NCBI RefSeq assembly: GCF_001431725.1
Contig: NZ_CP013106.1
Location: forward strand, 992,001-1,056,000
DNA length: 64,000 nt
Direction of reading: 5' to 3'
Origin: Halomonas huangheensis
GTDB taxonomy: Bacteria > Pseudomonadota > Gammaproteobacteria > Pseudomonadales > Halomonadaceae
A program made the translations under genes and the position numbers. Below, one piece after another: positions 37,411 to 45,351 of this stretch. How positions within the stretch are numbered: position 1 is the first letter of the stretch; each line of letters starts with the position of its first letter. The notes beneath the pieces were generated by a model. It had not been told where the DNA came from. It worked only from the letters and a program-made list of their open reading frames with translations, and ran no database searches.

Positions 37411-37880
37411 ATAAAGCTCCTGCAAGTGTATGGCACCGCCCGACGCATTTTCTGGCATTCGGCCTGGGCAGCGGGATGGCGCCTTTCGCTCCCGGTACTT
37501 TCGGTACTCTGGCAGCGATCCCTTTCTATTGGCTGTTGTCGGAGCTGACGCTCGGCTGGTATCTGGTGACGATCGCCATCACCTTTGTCTGGGGCGTCTG
37601 GCTATGTGACAAGACGTCGAAGGACCTTGGCGTTCATGATCATTCGGGCATTGTATGGGATGAGTTCGTCGGCTATTGGCTCACCATGGCCGCGGTGCCC
37701 TTTTCCTGGGAGGCTGCGCTCTGGGGATTCGCGGTATTTCGTGTCTTTGACGTCATCAAGCCCTGGCCGATTCGTTGGGCCGACCGCCGCGTAGCTGGGG
37801 GGTTCGGCATCATGATTGATGACATCCTCGCTGGGATATATGCGTGGTGCACCATGCACCTGTGGTTCTGGCTGCACTGA
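37407..37880 (+). CDS. pgpA: Phosphatidylglycerophosphatase A
   Basis: PgpA dephosphorylates phosphatidylglycerol phosphate in the inner membrane. The 157-residue protein has four or so hydrophobic segments, and GMAPFAPGTFGTLAA, HDHSGIVWDEFVGYW and FDVIKPWPIRWADRR, all PgpA signatures with the metal-binding Asp/Glu residues. The ATG at 37407 overlaps the thiL stop, the common thiL-pgpA fusion of reading frames. Confidence 0.94.
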   Translation: MNKAPASVWHRPTHFLAFGLGSGMAPFAPGTFGTLAAIPFYWLLSELTLGWYLVTIAITFVWGVWLCDKTSKDLGVHDHSGIVWDEFVGYWLTMAAVPFSWEAALWGFAVFRVFDVIKPWPIRWADRRVAGGFGIMIDDILAGIYAWCTMHLWFWLH

Positions 37881-37942
37881 TGGTGCCGACCGATATGGAA
37901 CGACTCTGACCTGAGAGCCAGTGTTGTCGAGTGGAGTGGGTG

Positions 37943-39214
37943 ATGCGCAAGGAACGATGGATCGTCCCGGTGGTAGTGGTGGTAGCGCTCGCCTGGGCAG
38001 TTGCACAGTATCTCGCCAGTGTGTTGTTTGAACGCGAACTGGCCCGTGCTCTGGCGGATCTCCAGGCTCGTGGTGACTTGCAGGTATCGCGTACCGAAGT
38101 CGAACGTGGCTGGTTGAATTCATCCGGCGTGATTCATCTTTCTCCACTGCTTGGCCATTCCTGGCATCTGGTAATGCCCTATGAAGCGCGCCATGGAGTG
38201 ATTGATACCAGCATTGTGGGCGACCTGAACATCCATGTTGGTGAGGATGATCGACTGCTGTTCGGAGAAGCATTGGCCTCGGCCCCTCCCTACTGGGAAG
38301 CTCATTATCGGACGCTGGGCGGCTCGCTCAGCGGCGAGCTCAAGCTTGCTCCCTTCGTGATCAGTCAGTCACCGTTGAATGATGAGCCTCGCTCATTGAG
38401 CTTCGGTGGCGGACTGGTCAACTTCAGTGGCATCTATGGCGACTGGCGTGTGCAGTTGCAGATGGAGCCTTGGCAGCTGCGCGATGGTAATGATGCAGTG
38501 CTGGAGATAGGTCCCTCCAGGTTGGAAAGTCGCTATGCCTATACCTCCGGAGCCCTGCATTTCAGTCAGCAGGATCGCCTGACCATTGACGCGCTTAGCC
38601 TGCGTCACCCTCTGGCCAGCATCGACGGCACCAATTTTGTGGTCCAGACACATACGGTGCTGGATGACAGCGAGCTTCGCGTACAGAGTCAACTGGATGT
38701 GGGTGAGATCTACTCCGGTGAGCAATTGCTGCTCGATGGCGTGTTGTCACTGGAAGTGTCACGTATCAACGCTGATGCATTGCGCGAGTTGCTGGCATTG
38801 CTGCAACGCAGAGCCACCGAGGGTGTGCCTTCCGATCAGCGAGAGGAGCTTGATCGGGCACTTGCCAATCTGTTGCAGGACTCGCCACGCCTGGACATCG
38901 CCGGAATTGATCTCGAGAGTCCGATGCTTGGGCTATCAGTGAAGGGTGATGGAACCCTGATTCTCGACTCACGACGACTGGATGAGCTCAGTCCTCTGGA
39001 GCTCCAGGATCCCGACATGCGTAAGCGCTTCATTGCACGCCTTGACGGTGATTTCGAGTGGGCTGAGGTGCCGGCCATGGTGGCGCTCTGGTTGGGCCAG
39101 CCGCTGGGAACGGATACCGTCACCATCGATGTGGTCAAGGGCCAGCTGTGGATCAATGGGCGTCCGTTACCTCCGGTACTGAAACAGCGTCTCCCTCTTT
39201 CGGGCACCAACTGA
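37943..39214 (+). CDS. DUF945 (YdgA-type) membrane-anchored periplasmic protein
   Basis: A 423-residue protein with one N-terminal anchor (basic RKERW, then about 20 hydrophobic residues) and a large periplasmic part. VSRTEVERGWLNSSGVIHL is the typical opening of DUF945, in which a repeated GW(L/F)xSSG-like unit follows the anchor. The family's function is unknown; E. coli YdgA is a relative. The ATG at 37943 is favoured over the GTG at 37931 because GGAG lies about eight bases upstream. It stands alone after pgpA, 62 bp away. Confidence 0.78.
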   Translation: MRKERWIVPVVVVVALAWAVAQYLASVLFERELARALADLQARGDLQVSRTEVERGWLNSSGVIHLSPLLGHSWHLVMPYEARHGVIDTSIVGDLNIHVGEDDRLLFGEALASAPPYWEAHYRTLGGSLSGELKLAPFVISQSPLNDEPRSLSFGGGLVNFSGIYGDWRVQLQMEPWQLRDGNDAVLEIGPSRLESRYAYTSGALHFSQQDRLTIDALSLRHPLASIDGTNFVVQTHTVLDDSELRVQSQLDVGEIYSGEQLLLDGVLSLEVSRINADALRELLALLQRRATEGVPSDQREELDRALANLLQDSPRLDIAGIDLESPMLGLSVKGDGTLILDSRRLDELSPLELQDPDMRKRFIARLDGDFEWAEVPAMVALWLGQPLGTDTVTIDVVKGQLWINGRPLPPVLKQRLPLSGTN

Positions 39215-39231
39215 TTTCGGGCACCAACTGA
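39198..39231 (+). repeat. Exact 17-bp tandem duplication at the DUF945 stop codon
   Basis: TTTCGGGCACCAACTGA occurs twice in direct succession (39198-39214 and 39215-39231). The first copy contains the stop codon; the second is non-coding. Confidence 0.95.
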
Positions 39232-39317
39232 CACTGCAATCCATAGGCCCTTCGCGGTAACCAACTCGGCTCTTCTTGTCGAGCTTTCCTGATAAACAGT
39301 GCTGCAGCAATCGATAC

Positions 39318-39347
39318 TTCAGAGTGGCGTTCAGCCATGATTCAGGT
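39318..39347 (+). promoter_or_regulatory. TTCAG direct-repeat box upstream of the cupredoxin gene
   Basis: TTCAG occurs at 39318, 39330 and 39341 (spacing 12 and 11 bp). The last two form TTCAG-N6-TTCAG and end 48 bp before the chosen start. TACAAG, a weak -10-like hexamer, lies nine bases further on. The same element precedes two other genes of this locus. Confidence 0.65.
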
Positions 39348-39395
39348 TGATGGGGTACAAGAGAGTCTCTTCACTGCACCATGAAAGAGACTTCC

Positions 39396-39875
39396 ATGAT
39401 CATGCGCAAGACATTGCTGGCACTGACCCTCAGCTTGACCGCTGGAGTAGCAGTCGCTGCCGGAGAACACGGAGCAGGCCACGCTGCGGCAAGTGATGCT
39501 GATGTTGACCGCACCATTCGCTTCCAGGCGGGGGATATGTGGTTTGACCCCAGGCAGCTCGAGATTTCACCCGGTGAGACAATTCGCTTTGAAATCGCCA
39601 ATACCGGTAACCTCGAACATGAGTTCGTGATCGGGAATGTCAGCTCTCAGGCGGAGCATCGCAGTATGATGCGAGAAATGAGTGGTGGCCATGGTGGACA
39701 CGAAATGACCGAGTCCGGACATGGCGATGGCATGGCATCGGTCTCGATCATGCCGGGCGAGACAGCGCAACTGATCTGGACAGTGCCCGAGAATGCCGAC
39801 AATCTGCAGTATGCCTGCAATATTCCCGGGCACTATGAGGCGGGAATGTTCGGGGCTTTCGAACTGCAGAAGTGA
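39396..39875 (+). CDS. Periplasmic copper-binding cupredoxin (plastocyanin/azurin-like)
   Basis: A 159-residue protein with a Sec signal (MIMRKTLLALTLSLTAGVAVA). The cupredoxin fold carries a type-1 copper set: His75 (EHEFVIG), Cys141, His146 and Met151 (YACNIPGHYEAGMFG). A His/Met-rich loop (MMREMSGGHGGHEMTESGHG) can bind further copper. Such proteins shuttle or buffer copper in the periplasm. The ATG at 39396 follows AAAGAGA; an ATG at 39381 is in frame but lacks a site. It sits just upstream of the copper two-component genes and shares their probable box. Confidence 0.88.
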   Translation: MIMRKTLLALTLSLTAGVAVAAGEHGAGHAAASDADVDRTIRFQAGDMWFDPRQLEISPGETIRFEIANTGNLEHEFVIGNVSSQAEHRSMMREMSGGHGGHEMTESGHGDGMASVSIMPGETAQLIWTVPENADNLQYACNIPGHYEAGMFGAFELQK

Positions 39876-39914
39876 GTCTTGTGAAGCATTGCATAGACAT
39901 ACAAGCGGGCGCAC

Positions 39915-39956
39915 GAAACCAGCCATATGAAACCAGCCATATGGAACCAGGCACAT
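39915..39956 (+). repeat. 14-bp tandem repeat (x3) at the copR start
   Basis: Two identical units GAAACCAGCCATAT and a third variant GGAACCAGGCACAT run straight into the ATG of copR at 39955. Each unit boundary makes an ATG (39927, 39941, 39955); because 14 is not a multiple of three they lie in three different frames. Confidence 0.9.
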
Positions 39957-40620
39957 GAAACTGTTGCTCCTCGAAGATGATGACCTGCTTGCCGAGAGTT
40001 TGACTGACACTCTGAAGCATCACGGCTATCGCATCGACCTGGCCACTTCGTTGAAGATGGCTAAAGCTCTCATGGCGACAGAGCATTATGAGCTGGCGAT
40101 ACTCGATCTCGGGCTGCCGGATGGCTCGGGGTTGGATCTGCTCTCGCAATGGCGTCGGCAGGGCCAGGATCTTGCTGTGTTGATTCTGACTGCTCGAGAC
40201 ACCTGGGATGACAAGGTGATTGGTCTGGAGAAGGGAGCCGATGACTATCTGACCAAGCCTTTTCATGAAGCTGAGTTGGTGGCACGCATCAAGGCGCTGC
40301 TGCGTCGGCGTTCAGGAAACGTCACTCAGCAGCTTTCGCTCAATGGTGTCGCGCTGGATGAGGCGGGGCAGCGGATAAGTATTGATGGAGGGGCGTGGAT
40401 TGCGTTGACAGGTACGGAATTCCTGTTGCTGCGCTACTTCATGCACCACCCCAACCGTGTCCTGTCCAAGGATCACCTGCTCAACCAACTCTATGCGCTG
40501 GACCAGGATATTGCCGCGCCGAACCTGGTGGAAGTCTATATCGCTCGCCTACGGCGTCACCTCGGCAAGGCGATGATCGAGACCCGTCGGGGGCAGGGGT
40601 ATGTACTTGTTTCGCGTTGA
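39955..40620 (+). CDS. copR: OmpR-family response regulator, CopR-like
   Basis: A 221-residue regulator. The receiver has the acidic pair in LLLEDDDLL, the phospho-acceptor Asp51 (ILDLGLPDGSG) and Lys101 (YLTKPF). The C-terminal winged helix includes LTGTEFLLLRYFMHHPNRVLS-like sequence and ETRRGQGYVL. Position between a cupredoxin, its kinase and copAB argues for copper sensing. The start lacks a clear Shine-Dalgarno and lies at the third unit of a 14-bp repeat. It overlaps copS by 20 bp. Confidence 0.88.
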   Translation: MKLLLLEDDDLLAESLTDTLKHHGYRIDLATSLKMAKALMATEHYELAILDLGLPDGSGLDLLSQWRRQGQDLAVLILTARDTWDDKVIGLEKGADDYLTKPFHEAELVARIKALLRRRSGNVTQQLSLNGVALDEAGQRISIDGGAWIALTGTEFLLLRYFMHHPNRVLSKDHLLNQLYALDQDIAAPNLVEVYIARLRRHLGKAMIETRRGQGYVLVSR

Positions 40621-41935
40621 CCGGCGTAGTTTGCGTACTCGACTGCTGCTGGGGTTATCCGGCATCTCACTGCTGGTGGTGGGAGTGACCTGGATACTGC
40701 ATGGCATTCTGCTGGAGGATCTGGCACGAGACTTTCTCGGTGACCGCCTGCAACGAGAAGCAGACCATTCCATCGAAGTACTTGAGCAGCAATATGACAC
40801 GACAACCATCACGCCGTCGTCGTCCCAGCGTCGCTACCGAATCCTCCATCACCTTTATGTATTACGTGTTGGCGAGCAGATTTCGTCATCGGATGAGCAC
40901 TGGCGCGAGACCCTGGCGCCTCTCCTTGATCAACAAGGCGAGGAGTTGCTCGAGTTCAAGGAGGGGGATCAGCATCTGCTGATCTATCGACACCACTTTA
41001 CGCTGAATGGAGCAGCAGGCGTTCTGCTGATGGGGGAGGACTTCTCTCAGGTTGAAGCAGGCCTCGGGAGGCTGCACTGGTGGGTGGCTGGAATAGCCGC
41101 AGGGTTGCTGGTGTTGCTGATGGTACTGAATCTACTGGCGATCAATGGTGGTCTGATTCCACTGTCGCGAATCCGAGATGAGTTGGAGGAATTGCAGACG
41201 GGCAAGCGTGAGAGGTTGTCCACCGATGTACCGTCGGAGCTGGATCGCCTGGTGGCACAGCTCAATCACTTTCTGGATGAGATTGACCGTCGCCTGCAGC
41301 GCTCACGTGACTCGGTGGCCAACCTGTCTCATGCACTCAAGACACCATTGGCTGCGGTCACTCAGGTATTGAGAGGTGAGCGTCCCATTGATGCAGAACG
41401 TCGCCGCAAGTTGGTGCAGCGACTGGAAGATATTCACAGACAACTGGATGCCGAGCTGAGGCGTGCCCGGATCGCTGGCCCCAATGCAGGGCGCTTCAGT
41501 CACCTGCAGCGTGACAGTGTTCGTCTGATCGAGATGTTCCGGGGACTCTACCCCGAAAAGCAATTCAACCTGATGCTATCGGCAGAGGCGGAGCGCTCGG
41601 TGGCGATCGAATCGCAGGATTATTCCGAGATGCTTGGCATTGTGCTCGACAATGCGGGGAAGTGGGCCCGCCACGAGATACAGTGCCAGCTGACGGCGGA
41701 CGCACAGGTCAGCATCGTGGTCGAGGATGATGGTTCCGGTGTTGCCATTGATGACCTTCCGCGCCTCGGCCAGCGGGGGCTACGCCTGGATGAGCAGTAT
41801 CCCGGTTATGGGCTGGGACTGTCGATTCTGAGGCAGCTGGTGAAGCGCTACTCGGGGCAGCTCCGGTTTGATGCTTGCCCAGGCGGTGGCCTGCGTGTCG
41901 AGATCACTATTCCGCTCAAGGAAGGTTTTCATTGA
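40601..41935 (+). CDS. copS: Sensor histidine kinase, CopS-like
   Basis: A 444-residue membrane kinase. Helices at about 14-36 and 160-181 enclose a periplasmic sensor of about 120 residues with several His (HLYVLRV, HLLIYRHHF). A HAMP segment follows, then NLSHALKTPLAAV with the phospho-acceptor His244, and an ATPase domain with VLDNAGKWA, DDGSGV and GYGLGLSIL. GGGGCAGGGG precedes the ATG inside copR, so the pair is coupled. Copper as signal is inferred from context. Confidence 0.87.
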   Translation: MYLFRVDRRSLRTRLLLGLSGISLLVVGVTWILHGILLEDLARDFLGDRLQREADHSIEVLEQQYDTTTITPSSSQRRYRILHHLYVLRVGEQISSSDEHWRETLAPLLDQQGEELLEFKEGDQHLLIYRHHFTLNGAAGVLLMGEDFSQVEAGLGRLHWWVAGIAAGLLVLLMVLNLLAINGGLIPLSRIRDELEELQTGKRERLSTDVPSELDRLVAQLNHFLDEIDRRLQRSRDSVANLSHALKTPLAAVTQVLRGERPIDAERRRKLVQRLEDIHRQLDAELRRARIAGPNAGRFSHLQRDSVRLIEMFRGLYPEKQFNLMLSAEAERSVAIESQDYSEMLGIVLDNAGKWARHEIQCQLTADAQVSIVVEDDGSGVAIDDLPRLGQRGLRLDEQYPGYGLGLSILRQLVKRYSGQLRFDACPGGGLRVEITIPLKEGFH

Positions 41936-42010
41936 ACTCGTTCCTATCGACCCCGCTTTCACTGAATTGGTCTTCATTGGTCTCAAGCCGACGGCCTGGC
42001 GGTGCGCTCT

Positions 42011-42028
42011 TTCAGCTGTAATTCAGCT
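42011..42028 (+). promoter_or_regulatory. TTCAG direct-repeat box upstream of copA
   Basis: TTCAGCT-GTAA-TTCAGCT, an exact 7-bp direct repeat with 11-bp period, ends 44 bp before the copA ATG. CATCAT, nine bases further on, is a weak -10-like hexamer. It is the likely binding site for the CopR-like regulator encoded next door. Confidence 0.65.
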
Positions 42029-42072
42029 TCTCTCGTCATCATGGAGATATTGCAGATCGACGGGAGTCACGC

Positions 42073-43908
42073 ATGGCAAGTTCGAGAATCACCCCCCATT
42101 CACTGTCACGCCGTCAACTCTTGAAGGGCGGTGTGGCGTTGGGGTCGATGGCGGCACTGGTCCCGGCCTGGGCCTCTCCATGGGGGCAGAGTAATACCTA
42201 TGCCCAAGGTGTTGAGGAAGGCCCTGAGGTATCGCTGACCATTCGTCGCGAATCCATTCCCATCAACGGTCAGGCAGCCAATCCCATCAGCATCAACGGC
42301 TCCAGCCCTGGGCCGCTGGTCAGATTGCGTGAAGGTCAGGATGCGGTTCTGCGGGTGACCAATCTGCTCGACGAACCTACGTCCATTCACTGGCATGGTT
42401 TGATTCTTCCCCCGGAGATGGATGGGGTGCCGGGAGTGAGTTTTGCCGGCATCGAACCAGGAGAAACCTTCACCTATCGTTTCCCGATACGCCAGCATGG
42501 TACCTACTGGTATCACAGCCACTCCGGTCTCCAGGAGCAAGAGGGGCATGCAGGCCCGCTGATCATTGATGCCGCCGAGCCAGAGCCCTTCCGTTATGAC
42601 CGGGAACATGTCCTGTTATTGACCGACTGGACCTTCGAAGCGCCGATGACGGTGTTCCGTAATCTGAAAACTGCCGAAGGCTATTACAACTTCCAGGAGC
42701 GCACCGTCGCTGACTTCTTTGCCGATGTGCGTGACAAGGGCTTTGCCGCTACCGCTGAGATGCGTGGTATGTGGGCGAGAATGCGTATGAGCTCACGAGA
42801 TATCGCCGATGTCACCGGCAGTACCTATACCTATCTGATCAATGGGCACGCTCCGGAAGAGAACTGGACAGCACTCTTCAGGTCTGGTGAACGGGTGCGT
42901 CTGCGGGTGATCAACGGCTCGGCGATGTCCTACTTCGATATACGTATTCCCGGACTGACGATGACTGTAGTGGCGGCCGATGGCCAGCCGGTGCAACCGG
43001 TTCCTGTCGATGAGTTTCGCATTGGTGTGGCTGAAACCTATGACATTCTCGTCACGCCGGAAGATAACACCGCCTATCCCATCTTCGCCGAAAGCATGGA
43101 TCGCAGTGGCTATGCGCTAGCTACTCTGGCGCCTCGTGAAGGCATGCGTGTGGATGTTCCTTCCCGGCGCAGGATTGCGGATCGTGGCATGGAAGCTATG
43201 GGAGCGCACGACATGCAAGGAATGGAGGGTATGGCACATGCCAACATGCCGGAGATGGATGGCATGAATCATCCCTCCGAGCAGGAAATGGACCACTCGG
43301 CGATGCAGGAGATGGACCATTCCGGGATGCAGGAGATGGACGCTTCCGGAATGCAGGGCATGGATCACTCCGGGACGGGCGGCATGCCTGCCGAGCATGA
43401 GCGCATGAATGCCAATGGGATGCTGATGTCAGGGCAGGCCCAACCAGGGTCCCGTTATGATCAGGCTGGTATCGGAATCGACCCACTGGAGCGACGTGTA
43501 CTGGTCTATAGCGACCTCATGGCCCTGACGCCATGGCCGGATCGTCGTGAGCCAGGTCGTGAGTTGGAGCTGCACCTTACCGGCAATATGGAACGTTACA
43601 TGTGGTCCTTCGATGGCCGGAAGTTCAGTGAAGTGACTGGTCCCATTCACTTCGCCAGAGATGAGCGACTGCGTCTGATTCTGATCAACGACACCATGAT
43701 GGAACACCCCATTCACCTGCATGGCATGTGGATGGAGCTGGAAAATGGTCATGGAGAGCTGATTCCCCGCAAGCACACGCTCAATGTCAAACCCGGTGAA
43801 CGTGTTTCGGCACTGATCACCGCGGATGCCGAGGGCAGCTGGGCCTTCCATTGTCATCTGCTTTATCACATGGAAGCCGGCATGTTTCGCGTCGTCCAGG
43901 TCGCATGA
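42073..43908 (+). CDS. copA: Tat-exported multicopper oxidase CopA
   Basis: A 611-residue periplasmic copper-resistance oxidase. SRRQLLKGG with a hydrophobic stretch and ALVPAWAS is a twin-arginine signal. The three cupredoxin domains carry all copper ligands: H106-W-H108, H148-S-H150, H545-P-I-H548-L-H550 and H593-C-H595...H599...M604. Between domains 2 and 3, residues about 376-450 are very rich in Met and His, with four 8-residue repeats. PcoA/CopA relatives oxidise Cu(I) and bind extra copper there. GGGAG precedes the ATG. copB follows 10 bp later. Confidence 0.94.
   Translation: MASSRITPHSLSRRQLLKGGVALGSMAALVPAWASPWGQSNTYAQGVEEGPEVSLTIRRESIPINGQAANPISINGSSPGPLVRLREGQDAVLRVTNLLDEPTSIHWHGLILPPEMDGVPGVSFAGIEPGETFTYRFPIRQHGTYWYHSHSGLQEQEGHAGPLIIDAAEPEPFRYDREHVLLLTDWTFEAPMTVFRNLKTAEGYYNFQERTVADFFADVRDKGFAATAEMRGMWARMRMSSRDIADVTGSTYTYLINGHAPEENWTALFRSGERVRLRVINGSAMSYFDIRIPGLTMTVVAADGQPVQPVPVDEFRIGVAETYDILVTPEDNTAYPIFAESMDRSGYALATLAPREGMRVDVPSRRRIADRGMEAMGAHDMQGMEGMAHANMPEMDGMNHPSEQEMDHSAMQEMDHSGMQEMDASGMQGMDHSGTGGMPAEHERMNANGMLMSGQAQPGSRYDQAGIGIDPLERRVLVYSDLMALTPWPDRREPGRELELHLTGNMERYMWSFDGRKFSEVTGPIHFARDERLRLILINDTMMEHPIHLHGMWMELENGHGELIPRKHTLNVKPGERVSALITADAEGSWAFHCHLLYHMEAGMFRVVQVA
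43288..43383 (+). repeat. 24-bp tandem repeat (x4) in copA
   Basis: Four 24-bp units starting at 43288, 43312, 43336 and 43360 encode MDHSAMQE, MDHSGMQE, MDASGMQG and MDHSGTGG, a Met/His copper-binding block. The last unit has diverged. Confidence 0.9.
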
Positions 43909-43918
43909 GGGAGAAGAC

Positions 43919-44686
43919 ATGAACCGGAATATTCTCGGAGTGAGTGTTGGTACTGTGCTGGCGATGATGTCTTCTGTGACCCATGCAGCGGATGGCTATG
44001 ATGCGCCGGATCATTGGCCTTCCCCAATGATGGAGCACAACATGGGGATGGCATTGTTTGACCGGCTTGAGTACTCGGTCCCTGACAAAGGTAAGGAGGC
44101 TCTGGTCTGGGACTTCCAGGCCTGGTATGGCAGTGATGTCAATCGCCTGTATATCAAGTCAGAAGGAGAGAATGTCCAGGGAGATGGAGAAGATGCCGAG
44201 TTCGAATCACTGGAGCTACTCTACAGTCGCTTGATCGCAGATTTCTGGGAGCTTCAGGGCGGTGTGGGGTACCAGGGGGGCGTCTTTTCGGATGACCATG
44301 AAGAACGCACTTATGGTGTGATTGGTTTTCAGGGAACCATGCCTTATCGCATCGAGTTGGATAGCGCCCTGCAAATCAGTGACGATGGCGACGTTGCGTT
44401 GAGTCTGGAAGGCGAATACGACCTGCGCCTGACGCAGCGTGTCTATCTTCAGCCGCGCACTGAAATCGCTGTCGCTGCCAGTGAAGTCGAGGAGTTTGGT
44501 GTCGGCAAGGGCCTCAACAGTGTGCGAGTGGGCGCAAGATTGCGCTATGAAGTGACCCGGCGCTTCGCGCCCTATGTGGGAGCCTGGTGGGAAAAGCAGT
44601 ATGGAAACACTGCAGACTTCTCACGTGTCGCGGGTGATGCTACAGAAGATACTGGGGTAGTGGCTGGCGTGCGATTGATGTTTTGA
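43919..44686 (+). CDS. copB: Copper resistance outer-membrane protein CopB
   Basis: A 255-residue protein with a signal peptide (cut near VTHA) and a beta-barrel body typical of CopB/PcoB: DHWPSPMMEHNMGMALFDRLEY at the start, WYGSDVNRLYIKSEGE, and a C-terminal strand ending in Phe (GVRLMF). Unlike many CopB proteins it has no long Met-rich N-terminal repeat; the Met-rich block is in CopA here. GGGAGAAG precedes the ATG at 43919. An intrinsic terminator follows. Confidence 0.9.
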   Translation: MNRNILGVSVGTVLAMMSSVTHAADGYDAPDHWPSPMMEHNMGMALFDRLEYSVPDKGKEALVWDFQAWYGSDVNRLYIKSEGENVQGDGEDAEFESLELLYSRLIADFWELQGGVGYQGGVFSDDHEERTYGVIGFQGTMPYRIELDSALQISDDGDVALSLEGEYDLRLTQRVYLQPRTEIAVAASEVEEFGVGKGLNSVRVGARLRYEVTRRFAPYVGAWWEKQYGNTADFSRVAGDATEDTGVVAGVRLMF

Positions 44687-44755
44687 TCCAGTGTCCTGAA
44701 CTTATGCTTTTGAAATGTCTCCTATAAACCAGTATCTGCATTTATTGAAATATTG

Positions 44756-44781
44756 ACGCTACCTTCAAGGTGGCGTTTTTT
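44756..44781 (+). terminator. Intrinsic terminator of copAB
   Basis: ACGCTACC (44756-44763) pairs with GGTGGCGT (44769-44776), one T-G pair, five-base loop, and runs into six T (44776-44781). Confidence 0.85.
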
Positions 44782-44798
44782 ATTGATGGATGTGTGTT

Positions 44799-44816
44799 TT
44801 CAGCTCTGTTTCAGGT
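44799..44816 (+). promoter_or_regulatory. TTCAG direct-repeat box upstream of the small exported gene
   Basis: TTCAGCT-CTGT-TTCAGGT, 11-bp period, ends 45 bp before the ATG at 44862 and lies just after the copAB terminator. Same layout as the boxes before the cupredoxin and copA. Confidence 0.6.
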
Positions 44817-44861
44817 GGTGATATTACTCTGAAGATGTTACCCGTGAATAAGGAGCTTTTC

Positions 44862-45284
44862 ATGAATATGAAGACGGTTTTCAAGACCATGATTATCGCG
44901 ATATCCATGTCAATGGCAGCCTCGGTGTCGGCTAGTATGGGAGCAAGTGCAGGACAAGCTGAGAGGTTGGAGAGGGGGATTTCCAACACTCAGATACTCT
45001 CACTGAAAACGCCGAAACGTTACGAGTTGGAGGTCGATCGCTCGACAATGCTACGGCTGTCCAGTGAGCAGCCGGCAGGAGAGCCGAGTAATAGCAGTTT
45101 CATCAAGGCCACGTTATACGATGATAGCGGGCGCAGTATTGCGCAGTCATCGAGCTATCAAGGAGAGTTGTATCTTTCCCGTCAGCTGCAACCGGGAGCA
45201 TATGAGCTGGAAGTCTCCGGCTGGACTCCGGCAGGAAAGTCGGAAGGCTTGAGTAATCGATACGAACTACACGTCGATTATTGA
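44862..45284 (+). CDS. Small exported protein of unknown function in the copper locus
   Basis: A 140-residue protein. Residues 1-28 are a Sec signal (MKTVFKTMIIAISMSMAASVSA). The mature part, about 110 residues, has RYELEVDRSTMLRLS, TLYDDSGRSIAQSS, LQPGAYELEVSGW and YELHVDY, the alternating pattern of a small beta-sandwich and reminiscent of bacterial pre-peptidase C-terminal (PPC) domains. It has no Cys and only one His, so it is not an obvious copper binder. AAGGAG lies seven bases before the ATG. It has its own TTCAG box and a strong terminator, so it is probably a single-gene member of the copper regulon. The surrounding spacer is clearly AT-richer than its neighbours. Confidence 0.75.
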   Translation: MNMKTVFKTMIIAISMSMAASVSASMGASAGQAERLERGISNTQILSLKTPKRYELEVDRSTMLRLSSEQPAGEPSNSSFIKATLYDDSGRSIAQSSSYQGELYLSRQLQPGAYELEVSGWTPAGKSEGLSNRYELHVDY

Positions 45285-45293
45285 TGGATCCGC

Positions 45294-45325
45294 AAAAAGG
45301 TCGAGCCTGTTGGCTCGACCTTTTT
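45294..45325. terminator. Bidirectional intrinsic terminator
   Basis: GGTCGAGCC (45299-45307) and GGCTCGACC (45312-45320) with loop TGTT; five A on the left and five T on the right extend the stem and give T-tracts on both strands. It ends the small exported gene and the convergent cytochrome c operon. Confidence 0.93.
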
Positions 45326-45351
45326 GTGGTTACGGAAAAGCCGAGTCAGCA

